DNA of 64,000 nucleotides from Petaurus breviceps papuanus. Its lineage: Eukaryota > Chordata > Mammalia > Diprotodontia > Petauridae. The position numbers were made by a program, and so were the translations under genes. This document shows positions 31,412 through 42,631 of this stretch, piece after piece. A model generated the notes under the pieces. It made no database searches. It was not told the origin of the DNA and saw only the letters and a list, made by a program, of their open reading frames with translations. The number at the start of each line of letters is the position of its first letter. Position 1 is the first letter of the stretch. The stretch covers positions 51,373,954 to 51,437,953 of the forward strand of contig JAMXIF010000003.1 of NCBI GenBank assembly GCA_028583685.1, in the 5' to 3' direction.

Positions 31412-31419
31412 ATATAGGA

Positions 31420-32174
31420 ATCAGTGTCACCAGAAAACAAAATCAGAGCTCAGTCAGCACGTGTTCACATCATTTATATGTGATGATTGAGCTGACTGTT
31501 TACTTGACTTTATATGTCTCATGACATGATCTTAAGAGGAAAAAGATCTATTTTTTTTTACTTTATATTTACAGGATTGCACATACAAATTATTAGAGTT
31601 GTATTAAAGATTTAGTTTTTGAAGTGCAAATTATAGTAATATATATCAGCCCAATATGAATAATATAATATGTATAAGTAACATCTTAGAACATTACATA
31701 TTCTGACTGAATAACTTCGTCAACTCTGGAAACAGATAACCTCAAAATTCTGTCTAGAGCTGTCACTTGAACACAAAATCTGAGTTTTTTGTAGTCTGGA
31801 GTATTCCATTTGTTAACATTGGAGTCTTTTAGAAAAGCAAAAATAGAACATTGTAGGCTTAATAGCCATAGTTCTTAATATTCGAATGTAAAATGATTAG
31901 GTTTTCTCCCCCTGTCCCCCCCTTATACCTTATAGAAGAGGATATTCCCTTAGAGTATGGAATGAATTATTTTTCATAAAAGACTGTGCTCATTTGCTTT
32001 TATCCAGAAGATGTATTTCCCCAGATCTCTTTTTTCCTCCACTCTTATCTGCAAAACATGAATGGATTTTCTGGTCCTCCAAACTGTGATGTTAATTACT
32101 TTTTTCCCCTTTTCTTTGAAATTGTGAATACATTTACATTAAAAGACTCCAGAAGTGAATTAAAGCAAATATTG
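31420..32174. other. Unassigned DNA
   Basis: AT-rich; no element recognised. Confidence 0.3.
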
Positions 32175-32330
32175 GGTGGAACCCAGGGAATCTGGGGAAG
32201 GAAGAAGGAAAGAGAACAAGCATTGACTAACTACCTGCTATCTGCTAGGCATTGTGCTAAGCCCTTTATAGATATTATCTCTTTTGATCCTCACAGCAAC
32301 CCAGTGAGATAGATGCTAGTGTTTTTTACT
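32175..32330 (+). repeat. MIR/THER-like SINE fragment
   Basis: CTACCTGCTATCTGCTAGGC, TTGTGCTAAGCCCTTTATAG, TTTTGATCCTCACAGCAACCC. Confidence 0.65.
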
Positions 32331-32514
32331 TTTTATTTCAACTCTAGTACACATTCAGTGTAGAAATGACTTCTATTTCCATTGCCTCACCTTCCAGCTA
32401 CGTAGCTTTAATAATACTGATATTGCTCAGAAGGTAATTACGGATATTTGGAAAGTTAACAACCACCTGTATATTGACTTGAATTGTTTTTGGTTGGTTC
32501 TGTGTTGTTATTAT

Positions 32515-32830
32515 CAATCACCAGGTATTTATTAAGTGCCTCCCGTGTGCTAGACACTGTGCTAGGCACTGAGTAAGCAAAGACAAAAATGAGTATTTCT
32601 TCAAGAAGCCTAAGTACTATTGGAGACTACAGATACATATATAAATATGTGAAAAATGCAAGGGGAGGGTAATGGGAGTTAGGGTCATCAAGAAAGGCTT
32701 TATTTAGGTTACAGTTGGGGTGAGTTTTGAAGGAAATGGGATGATTTCTCAAAAGATAAGTTAGGTATTAATACATTCCAGGTGTAATGTGGGTATTGGT
32801 GAGTGAGATGTGATAATCATCCGTATGTTA
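32515..32830 (+). repeat. Unnamed old purine-rich repeat, copy 2 (5' part)
   Basis: GTGTGCTAGACACTGTGCTAG, AAGCCTAAGTACTATTGGAG, AAGGCTTTATTTAGG, TACATTCCAGGTGTAATG. Same order as copies at 33700 and 49500. Confidence 0.6.
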
Positions 32831-33695
32831 ATGGCCTCAAACCCCTCACAGGAGTGTGTCAACATTTACTTATTCCTTTGGCTAACTGGCTCACTTACTT
32901 AACTTGCAAGTCTAGGTTTCCAGAGAAAAGACCACTATTGTACAGTTATGGTTACATTTAATTTTCTCAGGGTCTTAGTAGTAGTAGTCCTGTTGAAGGG
33001 AAATAAACTTCTACTTACCACTTTAGATCATGAACTATCACTGATGAACTTCTATTTACATAAACCATCTACACAAAATGAGGACACTTTTAGGTCTTGA
33101 CAGTATACTTTGCAATAAGGCAAAGGAGAAATAATAGCATCAGGGGTACTCATGTATTAAAGCAAATGCATGAATAACAAAATACATCATAATCCATGTA
33201 TAAAACTGGGTTACATTCTCCCTCCAGTGGGGTCAGTATCTGTGGGGGAAAGTGGGCATAAGCACATGAAGGAGTAAAGCCCAAGCATTTAAGGTACTTC
33301 AAAACTGTGAACTTTGGGCTTTGATGGCAATGGTACTTTCAAGAATTTGCATTACGTGAATCCATGTTTCTGTTAACTACTTGTCTGTTGGTCTTCAATC
33401 TTCTCAAGCTGGTCAAATCCTCTTTTATTCTATACTTAAACTGATTGTTGTTTACAAGTTCTTTTAACTTATAGTCACACTTAAAAGGGCTTTGAGAATG
33501 TGTTACTTTTTAATTTAGATAGCAAATTTAAACCAAGGAACTGCAAATCTCATTAGGCTGCCTATCTCTGGACTATGTAGAGGAGACCAGCCAGTTATTC
33601 ACTCAGGATTCTTTATTATCCAATCAGAACAGAACTCAGAGCAAGGCAAACAAACCTAGCCAGCTCTTCATTTAGTAAGATTGTGTGTTATAAAG
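32831..33695. other. Unassigned DNA
   Basis: 33590-33665 has TTATTATCCAATCAGAACAG-type text that could be an LTR remnant, but I cannot support it. Confidence 0.3.
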
Positions 33696-33699
33696 ACAA

Positions 33700-34230
33700 G
33701 TTAATAAACATTTTTGAAGTACCTCATATGACACAGGCCCAATGCTAAGCCCTGGAGAGAGAAAGAAAGACAGAAGACAGGCCTTCCTCTCAAGGAGTTC
33801 ATAGTCTAACAGGGAAGACAACATGCAGACAACTATGTAAAAAGAAAATGTATACAGAAGAGATAATCTCAGAGAGAAGGTACTAGTAAGTAGGACCAGG
33901 AAAGACTTCTTGCAGAAAGTGCAATATTAATTGAATTTTGAAGGAATCCAGAAGATAGAGGTTGAGGAGTGAAAGAATTCCAGAAATGGAGGAAATCCAG
34001 TGAAATTGCATGGAGATCCAGTGTCTTGTTTAAGGAATAGCAAGGAGGCAAGAGTCATTGAATTGTAGGATACGTGGAGGGGATCTGTGACTTTAAAAGA
34101 GAATGTTATATTTGATCGTGTAGGGAATAGGGAGACTCCAGAATTTATTGAATGAGAGAATGATATGGTCAGGCCTCTGCTCCAGGGAGATCATTTTGAT
34201 AGCCGAGTGGACAATGGACTGGACGCGTCT
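33700..34230 (+). repeat. Unnamed old purine-rich repeat, copy 3
   Basis: CAATGCTAAGCCCTGGAGAG, CTCAAGGAGTTCATAGTC, AACATGCAGACAACTATG, GAAAGACTTCTTGCAG, GAATAGCAAGGAGGC, GATATGGTCAGGCCTC. One of the best-preserved copies. Confidence 0.65.
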
Positions 34231-34771
34231 TGAGTCCGGGAGACCTAGCCTGAAGGTGATATACATGTGAGGTGATATACAATTAATTCCAGCTGTTTAG
34301 CAAAACAGTTGTAAAACCTGTATTTTCTCTTTTTGCTTTCTCCTTTCAAATCAGATTGGAGCAGTAAAGAGCCACAGACTTCAGAGAGGCTTCTCCTCTT
34401 AACCTGTCTCGAGGGTGCTGAGGAGCAATGTCTGGAGCAGATGATCTGATCCAATGAGCCAGAGTCTCTCCAACTAGTGTTAATGTTCTTGATGTTGGCT
34501 TTGTCAAAGCTCCTTTTTTCAACCTACTTGCTGTTTTTCAGCTTTCATTCTCTTCAGCTTTAGCTTCAGTCTTAGCATCTTCAATCCTAATCTTCTCTCT
34601 CCACTTCAGTGGCAAAAATCAAAGTCTCCTGGCTTTCAGTGACTAAACTTTTCATTTAAAAAGATGAATAATTCACCAAATTTCCTTTTTAAAAAAAAAT
34701 TAACCAATTTATTTAACCGTACCTCATTGTGCAAAGATATTTGTTTTCTCATTTTAAAAAATACCCTTTTT
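34231..34771. other. Unassigned DNA
   Basis: No recognised repeat. 34500-34640 read in reverse resembles a charged, lysine-rich coding remnant but cannot be assigned. Confidence 0.3.
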
Positions 34772-34919
34772 GGAGCAGCTAGGTGGCTCAGTGAACTGAG
34801 AACCGGTCCTGGAGTCAGAACAACTTGAGTTCAAATGTGAACTCAGACACTTAACACTTACTAGCCTTGTGACCTTGGGCAAGTCACTTAACTCCAATTG
34901 CCCTCCAGAAAGCAAAAAA
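34772..34919 (+). mobile_element. WSINE-type tRNA-derived SINE, plus
   Basis: Head GGAGCAGCTAGGTGGCTCAG (box-A-like), box-B-like GAGTTCAAATG, CTTGGGCAAGTCACTTAAC, and an A-rich tail. Near-identical flanks AAATACCCTTTTTG and AAAATACTTTTTG mark the target duplication. Confidence 0.9.
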
Positions 34920-35394
34920 AATACTTTTTGTTCTAATAACAGCTGAACACAGGGGCCATAATGACCTTTTGCATTAAGTTCCCTAAATCATCTTCCCATC
35001 TCATTTTGTGTTCCAAAACTATTTCTTCATGCTCACATTTTCCCAGTTTTTATGAAACAAAACATTTTTCCTTTGTCCCCTTAATCCATCAAACTGTTCG
35101 TATGCAAATGAAGTCCCACCCTACATCTTTCAGAAGATGATTTGACTTTTTTTATTGCACAGTTTATTTTCTGTTTCCAAACTGCTCAAATCTCATCTGA
35201 AAACTGTTCCTTCCTACACTTATTTTAATTTTCATTAGACCAAAATTTTTTTCCTACTCTTTTCAATCATCAAAAAATGTTTATCTGTGACAAAAGCAGT
35301 ATCTTAAATTCTTTCCCATTAAATTTAAAACTTTTTCTTTATATAGATACTTTTTCTATCTCTTTCAGCACTTAACTCTTCCATATGAGGAGGC
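34920..35394. other. Unassigned AT-rich DNA
   Basis: No recognised element. Confidence 0.3.
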
Positions 35395-35600
35395 AGGTAA
35401 TGGAGGATCATTTGTGAGGATTAGCAGGTGTATTAGGTTGGGAAAACCAATAGACTACAGGAACCACTCTAATGTATTTCATGGTTAGAAAAGTAGAATG
35501 GGGCCAGGTTGTAAAGGGCCTTACAAGCCAAACAGAAGCAGAGTAGTTTTTGTTTGATCTTGAAGGCAGGGGATGCCCTAGGTACTCTTCTCTGGACACC
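35395..35600 (+). repeat. Unnamed old purine-rich repeat, copy 4 (short)
   Basis: AGTAGAATGGGGCCAGGTTG, AAAGGGCCTTACAAGCC, TTTGATCTTGAAGGCAGG. Confidence 0.55.
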
Positions 35601-35879
35601 CAAACTTCCTAACTGTTAATGTGCCTGCCCTTCCCCAGCTGAGCTTTCTATCCTTTTAGGGCTGCCATTGAGTGGATCACGTTCAGATACTCTCAGGCCA
35701 CCCAGACTTCACAGCAGATGCTTGCTTTGACTGCCTTAGAATATCATCTGGACTGCCTGAGCAGCCTATGGATCACACTTCAGGCTCTCTCTTGCGCCAC
35801 CCAAACTCCGCATCAGCCTACCTGTCCCCCAGTCACCTCATAATCCCTTCCAGCTACTGATACTACTGGCTGAAACCCT

Positions 35880-36610
35880 GGGCCAACTGTGCCTCAAGTC
35901 TGAACCTTGGTGGACCTCAGATAACTTACCTGAATTCATTCTTCAGTGATTATATACCCTGATCTAATCATTAATTACCATCCCAGTAGTTCTGAACTCC
36001 TTGCTGCCCCTGGTCAAAGCCTATTCTTGACTTCCTGAGAGTGACTGCTTCCTTTTTTCTGTCCTACTCAAGCCAACCCCACTAATGACCCACTCTAAAA
36101 CTATTGCCCCCTTGGAATGTCTGCTCCGTAGGTAACAAGCTATATTTTATTTGAAACCTTTTCCTTTCCCTCTCCTTCCTTCCTTCTTGTACTCACTGAG
36201 ACCTGGCTTGGTTATCCAGCTTCCCTGACAACCATTTCCAGCTCTGCACTTTCCCTCTTAACCTCTGACTCACTCCCACAACAACTAGACTCCCATTCTG
36301 GTGTACCTCCTCTTAGAATCCTCTCTTTTAGAGTCATATAATTCATGTTTTTCACTCAGTCAAGACTTTTGAGGGCTGTTGTCTCCTGACCCTCTTTCAC
36401 TTCAGTGCCTGGCTCATAGTCTTTCTCCCTTCCCTAGTTCCTGTCCTCATTTTAGGGCACTTCAGCATACATATTGGTTCTTTTTGAAATACCCTACTTC
36501 CCCAGTTCCTCAGCTTAACAATTTCATATGATCTCTTCTATTCCTCAAATTCACACAGACCTTATCCTTGATCTTGCCAACACCAAACATGTACGTTTTA
36601 TACATATAAG
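35880..36610 (+). repeat. L2/CR1-clade LINE ORF2 endonuclease region, decayed
   Basis: TACTCACTGAGACCTGGCTT corresponds to the conserved LTETWL motif of the L2/CR1 endonuclease. Downstream CATTTTAGGGCACTTCAGCA corresponds to LGDFNI. No frame is open; very old. The L2 3' end at 37210-37885 may be the same element, split by SINEs. Confidence 0.6.
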
Positions 36611-36689
36611 TTCATGAACTCTGAAATATTTTAATTACAATTTGTTTTTTATTTTTACCACTCCCTCTGCCTTGAGGGGTGGGGATGGA

Positions 36690-36962
36690 ATGGAAGGGAA
36701 GGAAATAAGCATTTATTAACCACCTACTATGTGCCTGGTACTGTGCTGAGCACTTTGCAGATATTATTTCATTTGATCCTCACTATAACCTTGGGTGGTA
36801 GATGTTATTATTGCCATTTTATAGTTGAGGAAACTGAGGCAGACAGTGATTAAGTGACTTGCCCAGGGTCAGAGAGCTGGTAAGTGTCTGAAGCTGGATT
36901 TGCACTCAGGTTTTCCTGACTCTAGGACCAACACTTTATTGATCACTACCTAGCTGCCTCCA
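36690..36962 (+). repeat. THER/MIR-type SINE, nearly full length
   Basis: CACCTACTATGTGCCTGGTAC, TTTCATTTGATCCTCACTAT, GAGGAAACTGAGGC, GTGACTTGCCCAGGGTC, CACTACCTAGCTGCC in the expected order. Confidence 0.75.
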
Positions 36963-37019
36963 GTTGCCTCATAACTCCTTAACCTGCTCTTCTTCACCAT
37001 GACTTCCAGTCCTTCTACT

Positions 37020-37205
37020 CAAGAATGCCAGAGTTCAGTTCCAGCCTCAGACACTAACTGGGTGACCATGGGCAACTCAGATAACTTCTCTATGCTTCAG
37101 TTTTCTCATCTCTAAAATATAGATAACAGTATCATCACCTTCCAGGATGGTTGTAATGATAAAATGGGATATTTGTAAAGTGATTTGATAACCTTACAGT
37201 GTTAT
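37020..37205 (+). repeat. MIR SINE
   Basis: CCAGCCTCAGACACTAACTG, ACCATGGGCAACTCAG, TTTTCTCATCTCTAAAATA, TAATGATAAAATGGG. Confidence 0.75.
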
Positions 37206-37209
37206 CATC

Positions 37210-37885
37210 ATTATTATTTATGTTCCTTTCTCTCCTCTGACACTGCCATCACCGTGATGTAGGCCCTTATAACCTCATACAGGGGCTATTGAAGAAACTT
37301 GCTGGTCTCCCCACTCCAGTTCATATTCTACTTAAGCCATCATATTGATCTTCATAAGGTGAAAGTTTGATCATGTCACTCCTCTATCCAGTCAACTCTG
37401 GATCAAATCTTTTTGACTTTTAAAACCCTTCATAACTTGGCTACTTCATACCTTTCCAGTATTCTGATACTTTATAGTTTCCTGTGTATTCTACAATCCA
37501 GTGACATTAGTCACCATGCTCTTCCTCATATGAGAAACTCAATTTCCTTACTCCAGGCATTTTCATTTGTTGTCCTCCATATCTTTAATTCCCCCTCCTC
37601 ATCTCCACCTCCTAAATTTTTTGGTTTCTTTGAAGTCTCAGCTAAAGCTCCATCTTTTACAAGAAACTTCTCTCAATTCTCTTTAATCTTAGTGACTTTC
37701 CTTTGTTGATTATCTCCAATTTATTCTGCTTATAGCTTAATTTTCATGGTTGTTTGCATATGATCATCATAATTAGAATGAGTTCCTTGAGAACAAAAAC
37801 TGTCTTTTGCCTTTCCAGCATTTAGTACAATGTCTGGCACATAGCAGTTGTTTAATTTTAAATCCTAGTAGATTGATTGACAATA
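37210..37885 (+). repeat. L2 LINE 3' end
   Basis: ATCATGTCACTCCTCTATCC, ACCCTTCATAACTTGGC, TTTGAAGTCTCAGCTAAAGC and the tail TACAATGTCTGGCACATAGC. Confidence 0.78.
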
Positions 37886-38380
37886 GGGCACCATTGGAGT
37901 GAATTGAGCAGGGGATGGTTGGATCCAAACTTCAGAAAAAGTTTTTTTAGCAACTATATAGAGGTTGGATTGGAGTAGGCAGAAACTTGAGACAGAGATT
38001 AATTAGGAGGCTGTTTCTGTGACCAAAGTGGAAGACTGATAAAGTACTGAATTAGAATGTTGCCTGTTTGAGTAGAAAGGGATTGATGCTAGAGATATTG
38101 TATAGAGAGAAACAACAGGATTTGGCAACTGCTTGGATATTTCAGTTGAGAAAAAGTAGGAAGTTGAGGTAATTCTGAGGTTTTGACCGCAGGAGACCTG
38201 AAGGATGTCAGTAACTTCCACAGAAATGGAGGAAAAACTAATGAGTTCTATTTTGAATGTGTTGGGTTTACAGTACTTAAGGACCAGATAGTTTGCAGTA
38301 TCTAATAAGCAATCGGAGGTGTGTAACTGTATCTCAGGAGAGAAATTAGGATTTGATACAAATGGGTGCATTGGAGCTAG
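37886..38380 (+). repeat. Unnamed old purine-rich repeat, copy 5 (3' part)
   Basis: ACCATTGGAGTGAATTGAGC, GGTTGGATTGGAGTAGG, TTAGGAGGCTGTTTCTG, TGAATGTGTTGGGTTTAC. Confidence 0.58.
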
Positions 38381-38680
38381 ATCAAACCAAACCGATTGTT
38401 AAATTTTCTTTGTTAGCATTTACACCAATGGAATTGGTGATTGCTATAAATTAGAACTTTTTTGTTGTTGATTGTTTAGACTTAGGGAAGTGTTAATAAT
38501 TCAGATGAAATTTGTAAGTGTCTATGTGCATACATTCTCTCTCCCTCCTCCAAGTCTGGTTTTTAAATATTTTACCAGCACACCCCTGTATTTCTCTGTG
38601 AACATTGTTTGGCATCATCAGGATTGCAGTAGAAGGCTCAGGGATTCACTAGACTGGAGCATCCTGACTCTAGGCGAACA

Positions 38681-40205
38681 ACAACAAAAAGCAGTATTTA
38701 TTAAGTGTGTACTATACACTAGGCACCGTACCAACCACTGGGGATTGGAAGAAAGGCAAAGGCAACCAACCCCTGCCCTCCCGGTGCTCACAGCCTGGTG
38801 GGGGATGACAATACATAAAAAGAAGTGTCCATCTTGAGTGGAAAATCTAGTGGGAGTCCTCTTGTGGCCACCTTCCACCTTTCCACACACCCCTATGTAC
38901 ACAGGGAAGGACGCAGACATGTGATTTTATTGATTGTAGCATATTGTTGCTCAGTTAATGTCTTCCACTTTTAGGGATGAACAACTACCTTGCAACTCAT
39001 AGGCTTAGATAGTTGCCTGGGACAGTGGTTACATAGCAAGTGTGTGTTAAAGGAGAGACTTGAACCCAGATCTTTTGACCATAGTTCCTCATTTGTAAAA
39101 TGAACTAGAGAAGAAAATAGCACTACTCCAGTATCTTTGTCAAGAAAATCCCAAATAGGTTCATGAAGAGTTGCACACAACTGAAAAATGAGTGAACACA
39201 CAATATTGGGCCAAGTACTGTGCTTAGTGCTGGGATAAAGAAAGAGGGAAAAGATAGACCTTGCCTTCAAGGAGCTCACAATCTAAAAGGGGAGGCCACT
39301 ACCAAACAAGTATATACAAATAAGGGATCTGAAGGAAGCAGAGGATTTGAATAGATCATGATGAGGAAGAAGTGTCATTGGATCTAAGAGTACATGGCAG
39401 GCAGTCAGGTGTAAGAAGACTGGAAAAGGAGGTAAGGCAGGCTATATACTATGAAGGCTTTCAGTGCCAAATAGAAGATTTTATACTTTATCCTAGAGGC
39501 AACAGGGAACCACTGGAGTGTCTTGAGGGGAGGTTGGGGGTGACATAGTACTTCAGGAAAACTTTTGGAGGCTGAATGGAGGATAGATTAAAGTGGGTAT
39601 ACACTTGAAAGAAGAAGACTCACTAGCAGGCTATTCCTGTGTGTGAGGTGATGAGGGCCTGTACCAGGGTGGAGGCAATATCAGAAAAGAGAAGAAGGTG
39701 TGTTTGAGAGATGTTGCAGAGATGAAATCGATAGACCTTGGCAGGTGAGAAAGAGTAAGGACTTAAGGATGACACTTAAGGTTGTGAGCCTGAGGGACAT
39801 GGAGGATGGTGTTTTCCTCTAATAATAGGGAAGTTAGGAGAGAGGGCCTGGTGTGATGGTTTAAGGGGAAAGGTGATAATCTCAAATTTGGACATGTTGA
39901 TTCTAAGATTTCTATTGGTCATTCAGTTCTAGACCTCCGAAAGATAGTTTGAGATGAGAGATTGGAGGTTGGTAGAGAGGTGAAGGCAGGATAGGTGGAT
40001 TTGAAAATCATAGAATGAGATCACCATGTGAAGTAGTCTAGAAGGAGAAGAGAAGAGGGCCCAGAACAGAGCCCTGGGGGACACCCATGTAAGTAAGTGT
40101 GACTTGGACAAGGATGCAGTAAAGGAGACTAAGAAGGTGCAGTCTGATATGTAGGAGAAACAGGAGAAAGTGGTGTCCTGGGACCTGGGAGACGAGATGA
40201 GTACC
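38681..40205 (+). repeat. Unnamed old purine-rich repeat, copies 6 and 7
   Basis: 38690-38840 is a short 5' piece (CACTAGGCACCGTACC, GTGCTCACAGCCTGGTGG). 39185-40205 is the longest copy: TGCTTAGTGCTGGG, AAGGAGCTCACAATCTAA, GAAGGCTTTCAGTGCC, CAGGGAACCACTGGAGTG, GCAGGCTATTCCTGTG, GGTGATGAGGGCCTG, TTGGACATGTTGATTC, GAAGAGGGCCCAGAACAGAG. It has no open frame of note on either strand. 38841-39184 is unassigned. Confidence 0.62.
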
Positions 40206-40726
40206 TGTGGTCACCCAAATGAATCAACTGTTCTGATATCCATTTGTATACGCAAGAACCTTAAATAAGTTGCATCAATGTAAATTTGGGCCTGTCTGTA
40301 TGAGATAATTCTGAAGATGTTAGGCTGTGTTCTGAATTTTTGGAGACCATTTACTGGCATCAGATTTTTATGTAATATAATTTTAGGTCAAACTATTTGT
40401 ATGGTTTTATAGTTGAAAGCAATCTTAACAAGCATCTAGTCAAACCCAACTACAAAATGGAATCTGCAAAATGAATCCCCTTTACAGCAAAGAATGATAG
40501 AATGCCAGAGGTGGAAGGGACCTTGAATGTCATGTAGTAAAATATCTACCCAGAATTTGAATCTTGTCTAGCATTCCTATCAGATTATTAGTATGTCCCT
40601 TTCCTTTATAACATGGAGCATGCTACTTCCTTAGGCAGCCCGTTGTATTTTACAGTAGCTCTCATTCAGAGGCATTTCCTTAAATATACTTGAAACCTGC
40701 CTTTCTACAAAGTTTTTTTGTCTTTA
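40206..40726 (+). repeat. Old dispersed repeat fragment, family not named
   Basis: 40480-40726 carries GAATGCCAGAGGTGGAAGGG and GGCAGCCCGTTGTATTTTAC, wording seen in a mammal-wide old repeat I cannot name. 40206-40479 is unassigned. Confidence 0.35.
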
Positions 40727-40874
40727 TACCATGTTTCCCCGATAATAAGACACTGTCTTATTAATTTTTTTGGACAGAAAAACACCAGAGGGCTTATTTT
40801 CAGGGGAGGGCTTATTGTAATGAACATTGACAGCAATTTTAATAAACAGGTAAATGTGAACAAAAAAATGTACC

Positions 40875-40880
40875 TTTATT
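40875..40880 (-). promoter_or_regulatory. Poly(A) signal overlapping the transposase stop codon
   Basis: The minus strand reads GAA TAA AGG at the end of the frame, so AATAAA contains the TAA stop. Confidence 0.6.
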
Positions 40881-42175
40881 CAATAATGATCATGTCATCT
40901 TCTTCAACAACATCGTCATAAGTGTCCATACCCTGAATTCCGTCCTGGATGTCTTGCGCCTCCATTTCCTTCAGAAGAAGTGGACCCAATCTGTCATGTC
41001 CAGCAATATAGCTCTCTTTAAATGAATATGTCTTGTACAGGTAACCTGCTCGTAGTGCCTTGGCGACATAGCTGTCAGTAATTTTATCCCATGACTTCTT
41101 CACCCAAGTCACGACTTCTTGCAGACAGGGCTTCACAAAGTTTCCACGCTGATTTCTTTCCATTCTATTTTCAATGTAGTCATTGACTTCCATGTGCAAA
41201 TGGTCCTTGAATGGCTTGTTTATTGCAATATCAAGGGTCTGGAGATAGGCAGTCATTCCTGCAGGAATCATTACTTGATCTATTCTTCTCTCTGCAAGGA
41301 AGTTCTTCATTTCTTTAGCGCGGTGAGTGCTGGCTGAATCCCAGACTATCAGACCTCTTTGGTTACCTTGCATAACAAGTGGCAGCATTAAATCAACCCA
41401 CTTTCTTATAATGGCTTGTGTACACCAGGCTTTTTCGGTTTCAAGAACGTAAATGCCAGATACATGTTCAGTCTTCTCTTTCTTGCCCTTACTGATGATT
41501 AGAGGTGTGTCTTTCTTTCCATCCAAACGAATTGCCAAAACACAGGTGACCTGTGCACTTTCATAGCCAGTGGTGGGAATGTAGATTGACGTTGCACCCC
41601 GTGAGGAATTGTTGTTTGAGATCCTTGTCCCATAAACACTGCAGTTTCATCCATAGCAATCATATTGCAGGTTTGGTACTTGGAAATGTCGATCCTATCA
41701 ATAAAGGACTTGAATGCAAGTGCACGTTTAATAACTTCAGCATCTTCCAGTTTAAACAGTGTTGTTGATCTTCTTAGGGACAGTTCATACCGTTGAAGGA
41801 AACCGTCCAACCAGTGTTGTGATGCTTTGAATCCTTCTGAGATTTCAAACTCTGGTGCCATTGAAAGGGCAAATGCTTGAATATCAGCCCTGCACACAAC
41901 CAAGGCCTTTGCTCTCCTGTCAGCAATCCATTCACCAATGAGGATCTCCAAGTCAGGATATAAGGGCTGCCGACCTGATCCAGACCTGCGCTTTTCCCCT
42001 TTTCCCTCATCCACCTGTTGATTAAGGTTATTATAATCTGCTCTCCATTTTCTGACCATTCGAAGATCCAAAAGTTTTTCTTTACAGAAAACTGCAAGAT
42101 GCTTGCCATGTGACTCCTCTACAATTGCTTTCTTATACTCAACAGTATACCGTAGCTCTTCCTTTTTGTACTCAT
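40876..42175 (-). pseudogene. pogo/Tc5-like transposase, two small frameshifts
   Basis: The enzyme cuts and rejoins the element ends using a DDE/D catalytic triad. In order: a basic start MSTKRKSY (ATG at 42175), an HTH region around YTVEYKKAIVEE and MVRKWRADYNNL, and a second HTH of CENP-B/Tc5 type (KASQHWLDGFLQRYELSLR). The catalytic residues lie in MIAMDETAVF, IVWDSASTHRAK and LQTLDIAINKPFKDH. The tail is acidic (DDVVEEDD). The reading frame shifts near 42150 and near 41600, where one base appears lost around CACGGGGTGC; I see no in-frame stops. Length would be about 430 codons, normal for the family. It is dead as it stands but only slightly damaged. Confidence 0.9.
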
Positions 42176-42631
42176 GTCTGGGGGTCAAAACAGACAGAAT
42201 AATAAAATTATGACCATCAGTCCTTCTTTTCACTCCATCATGCCCCCTGAGTTCTTCTTTTTTCCTCCATCATGCCCTTTTTATCCTCCATCATGCTCCC
42301 TCACTCCTGCTTACATACTGGGTTTTTATGTTGTCCTGCCTCAGCTCTCCTCTGCGGCACTGCTCTCAATGGCGCCAGCAAGCAAATCACTGGGGAAGAA
42401 CAGGATGACGCGCTCACTGCTGCAGCTCTGATTGGATGCAGCTCGGAGCGCTTTCACGGGGGGGGGGGGGGGGGAGATGTGGCATACAGAGGGTACCGTA
42501 ATGTAGCGTGTAGCGCAGGGGATCACCTTCACTACAGTAGCAATCTGAATAGGGCTTATTTTAGAGGAATCTTACACAGTAAGGGGAGGGCTTATTTTCG
42601 GGATAGGTCTTATTATTGGAGAAACACGGTA

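Larger units (their letters stand above)
40729..42629 (-). mobile_element. Nearly intact pogo/Tc5-like DNA transposon, 1901 bp
   Basis: Inverted ends CCATGTTTCCCCGATAATA (left) and, from the right, CCGTGTTTCTCCAATAATA, flanked by TA (40727-40728 and 42630-42631). Both subterminal regions carry ATAAGCCC-type repeats. It codes one transposase on the minus strand. A run of 17 G lies at 42458-42474 in the 5' untranslated part. The short element at 13946-14381 is a deletion derivative of this family. TA target, end type and transposase class agree on the pogo/Tigger group of the Tc1/mariner superfamily. Confidence 0.95.

Noticed and set aside
34245-34640. Possible HMGN-like processed pseudogene (minus): DAKTEAKAEENES
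   Set aside because: Only a short acidic/lysine-rich stretch is suggestive; the surrounding sequence does not follow the HMGN family.
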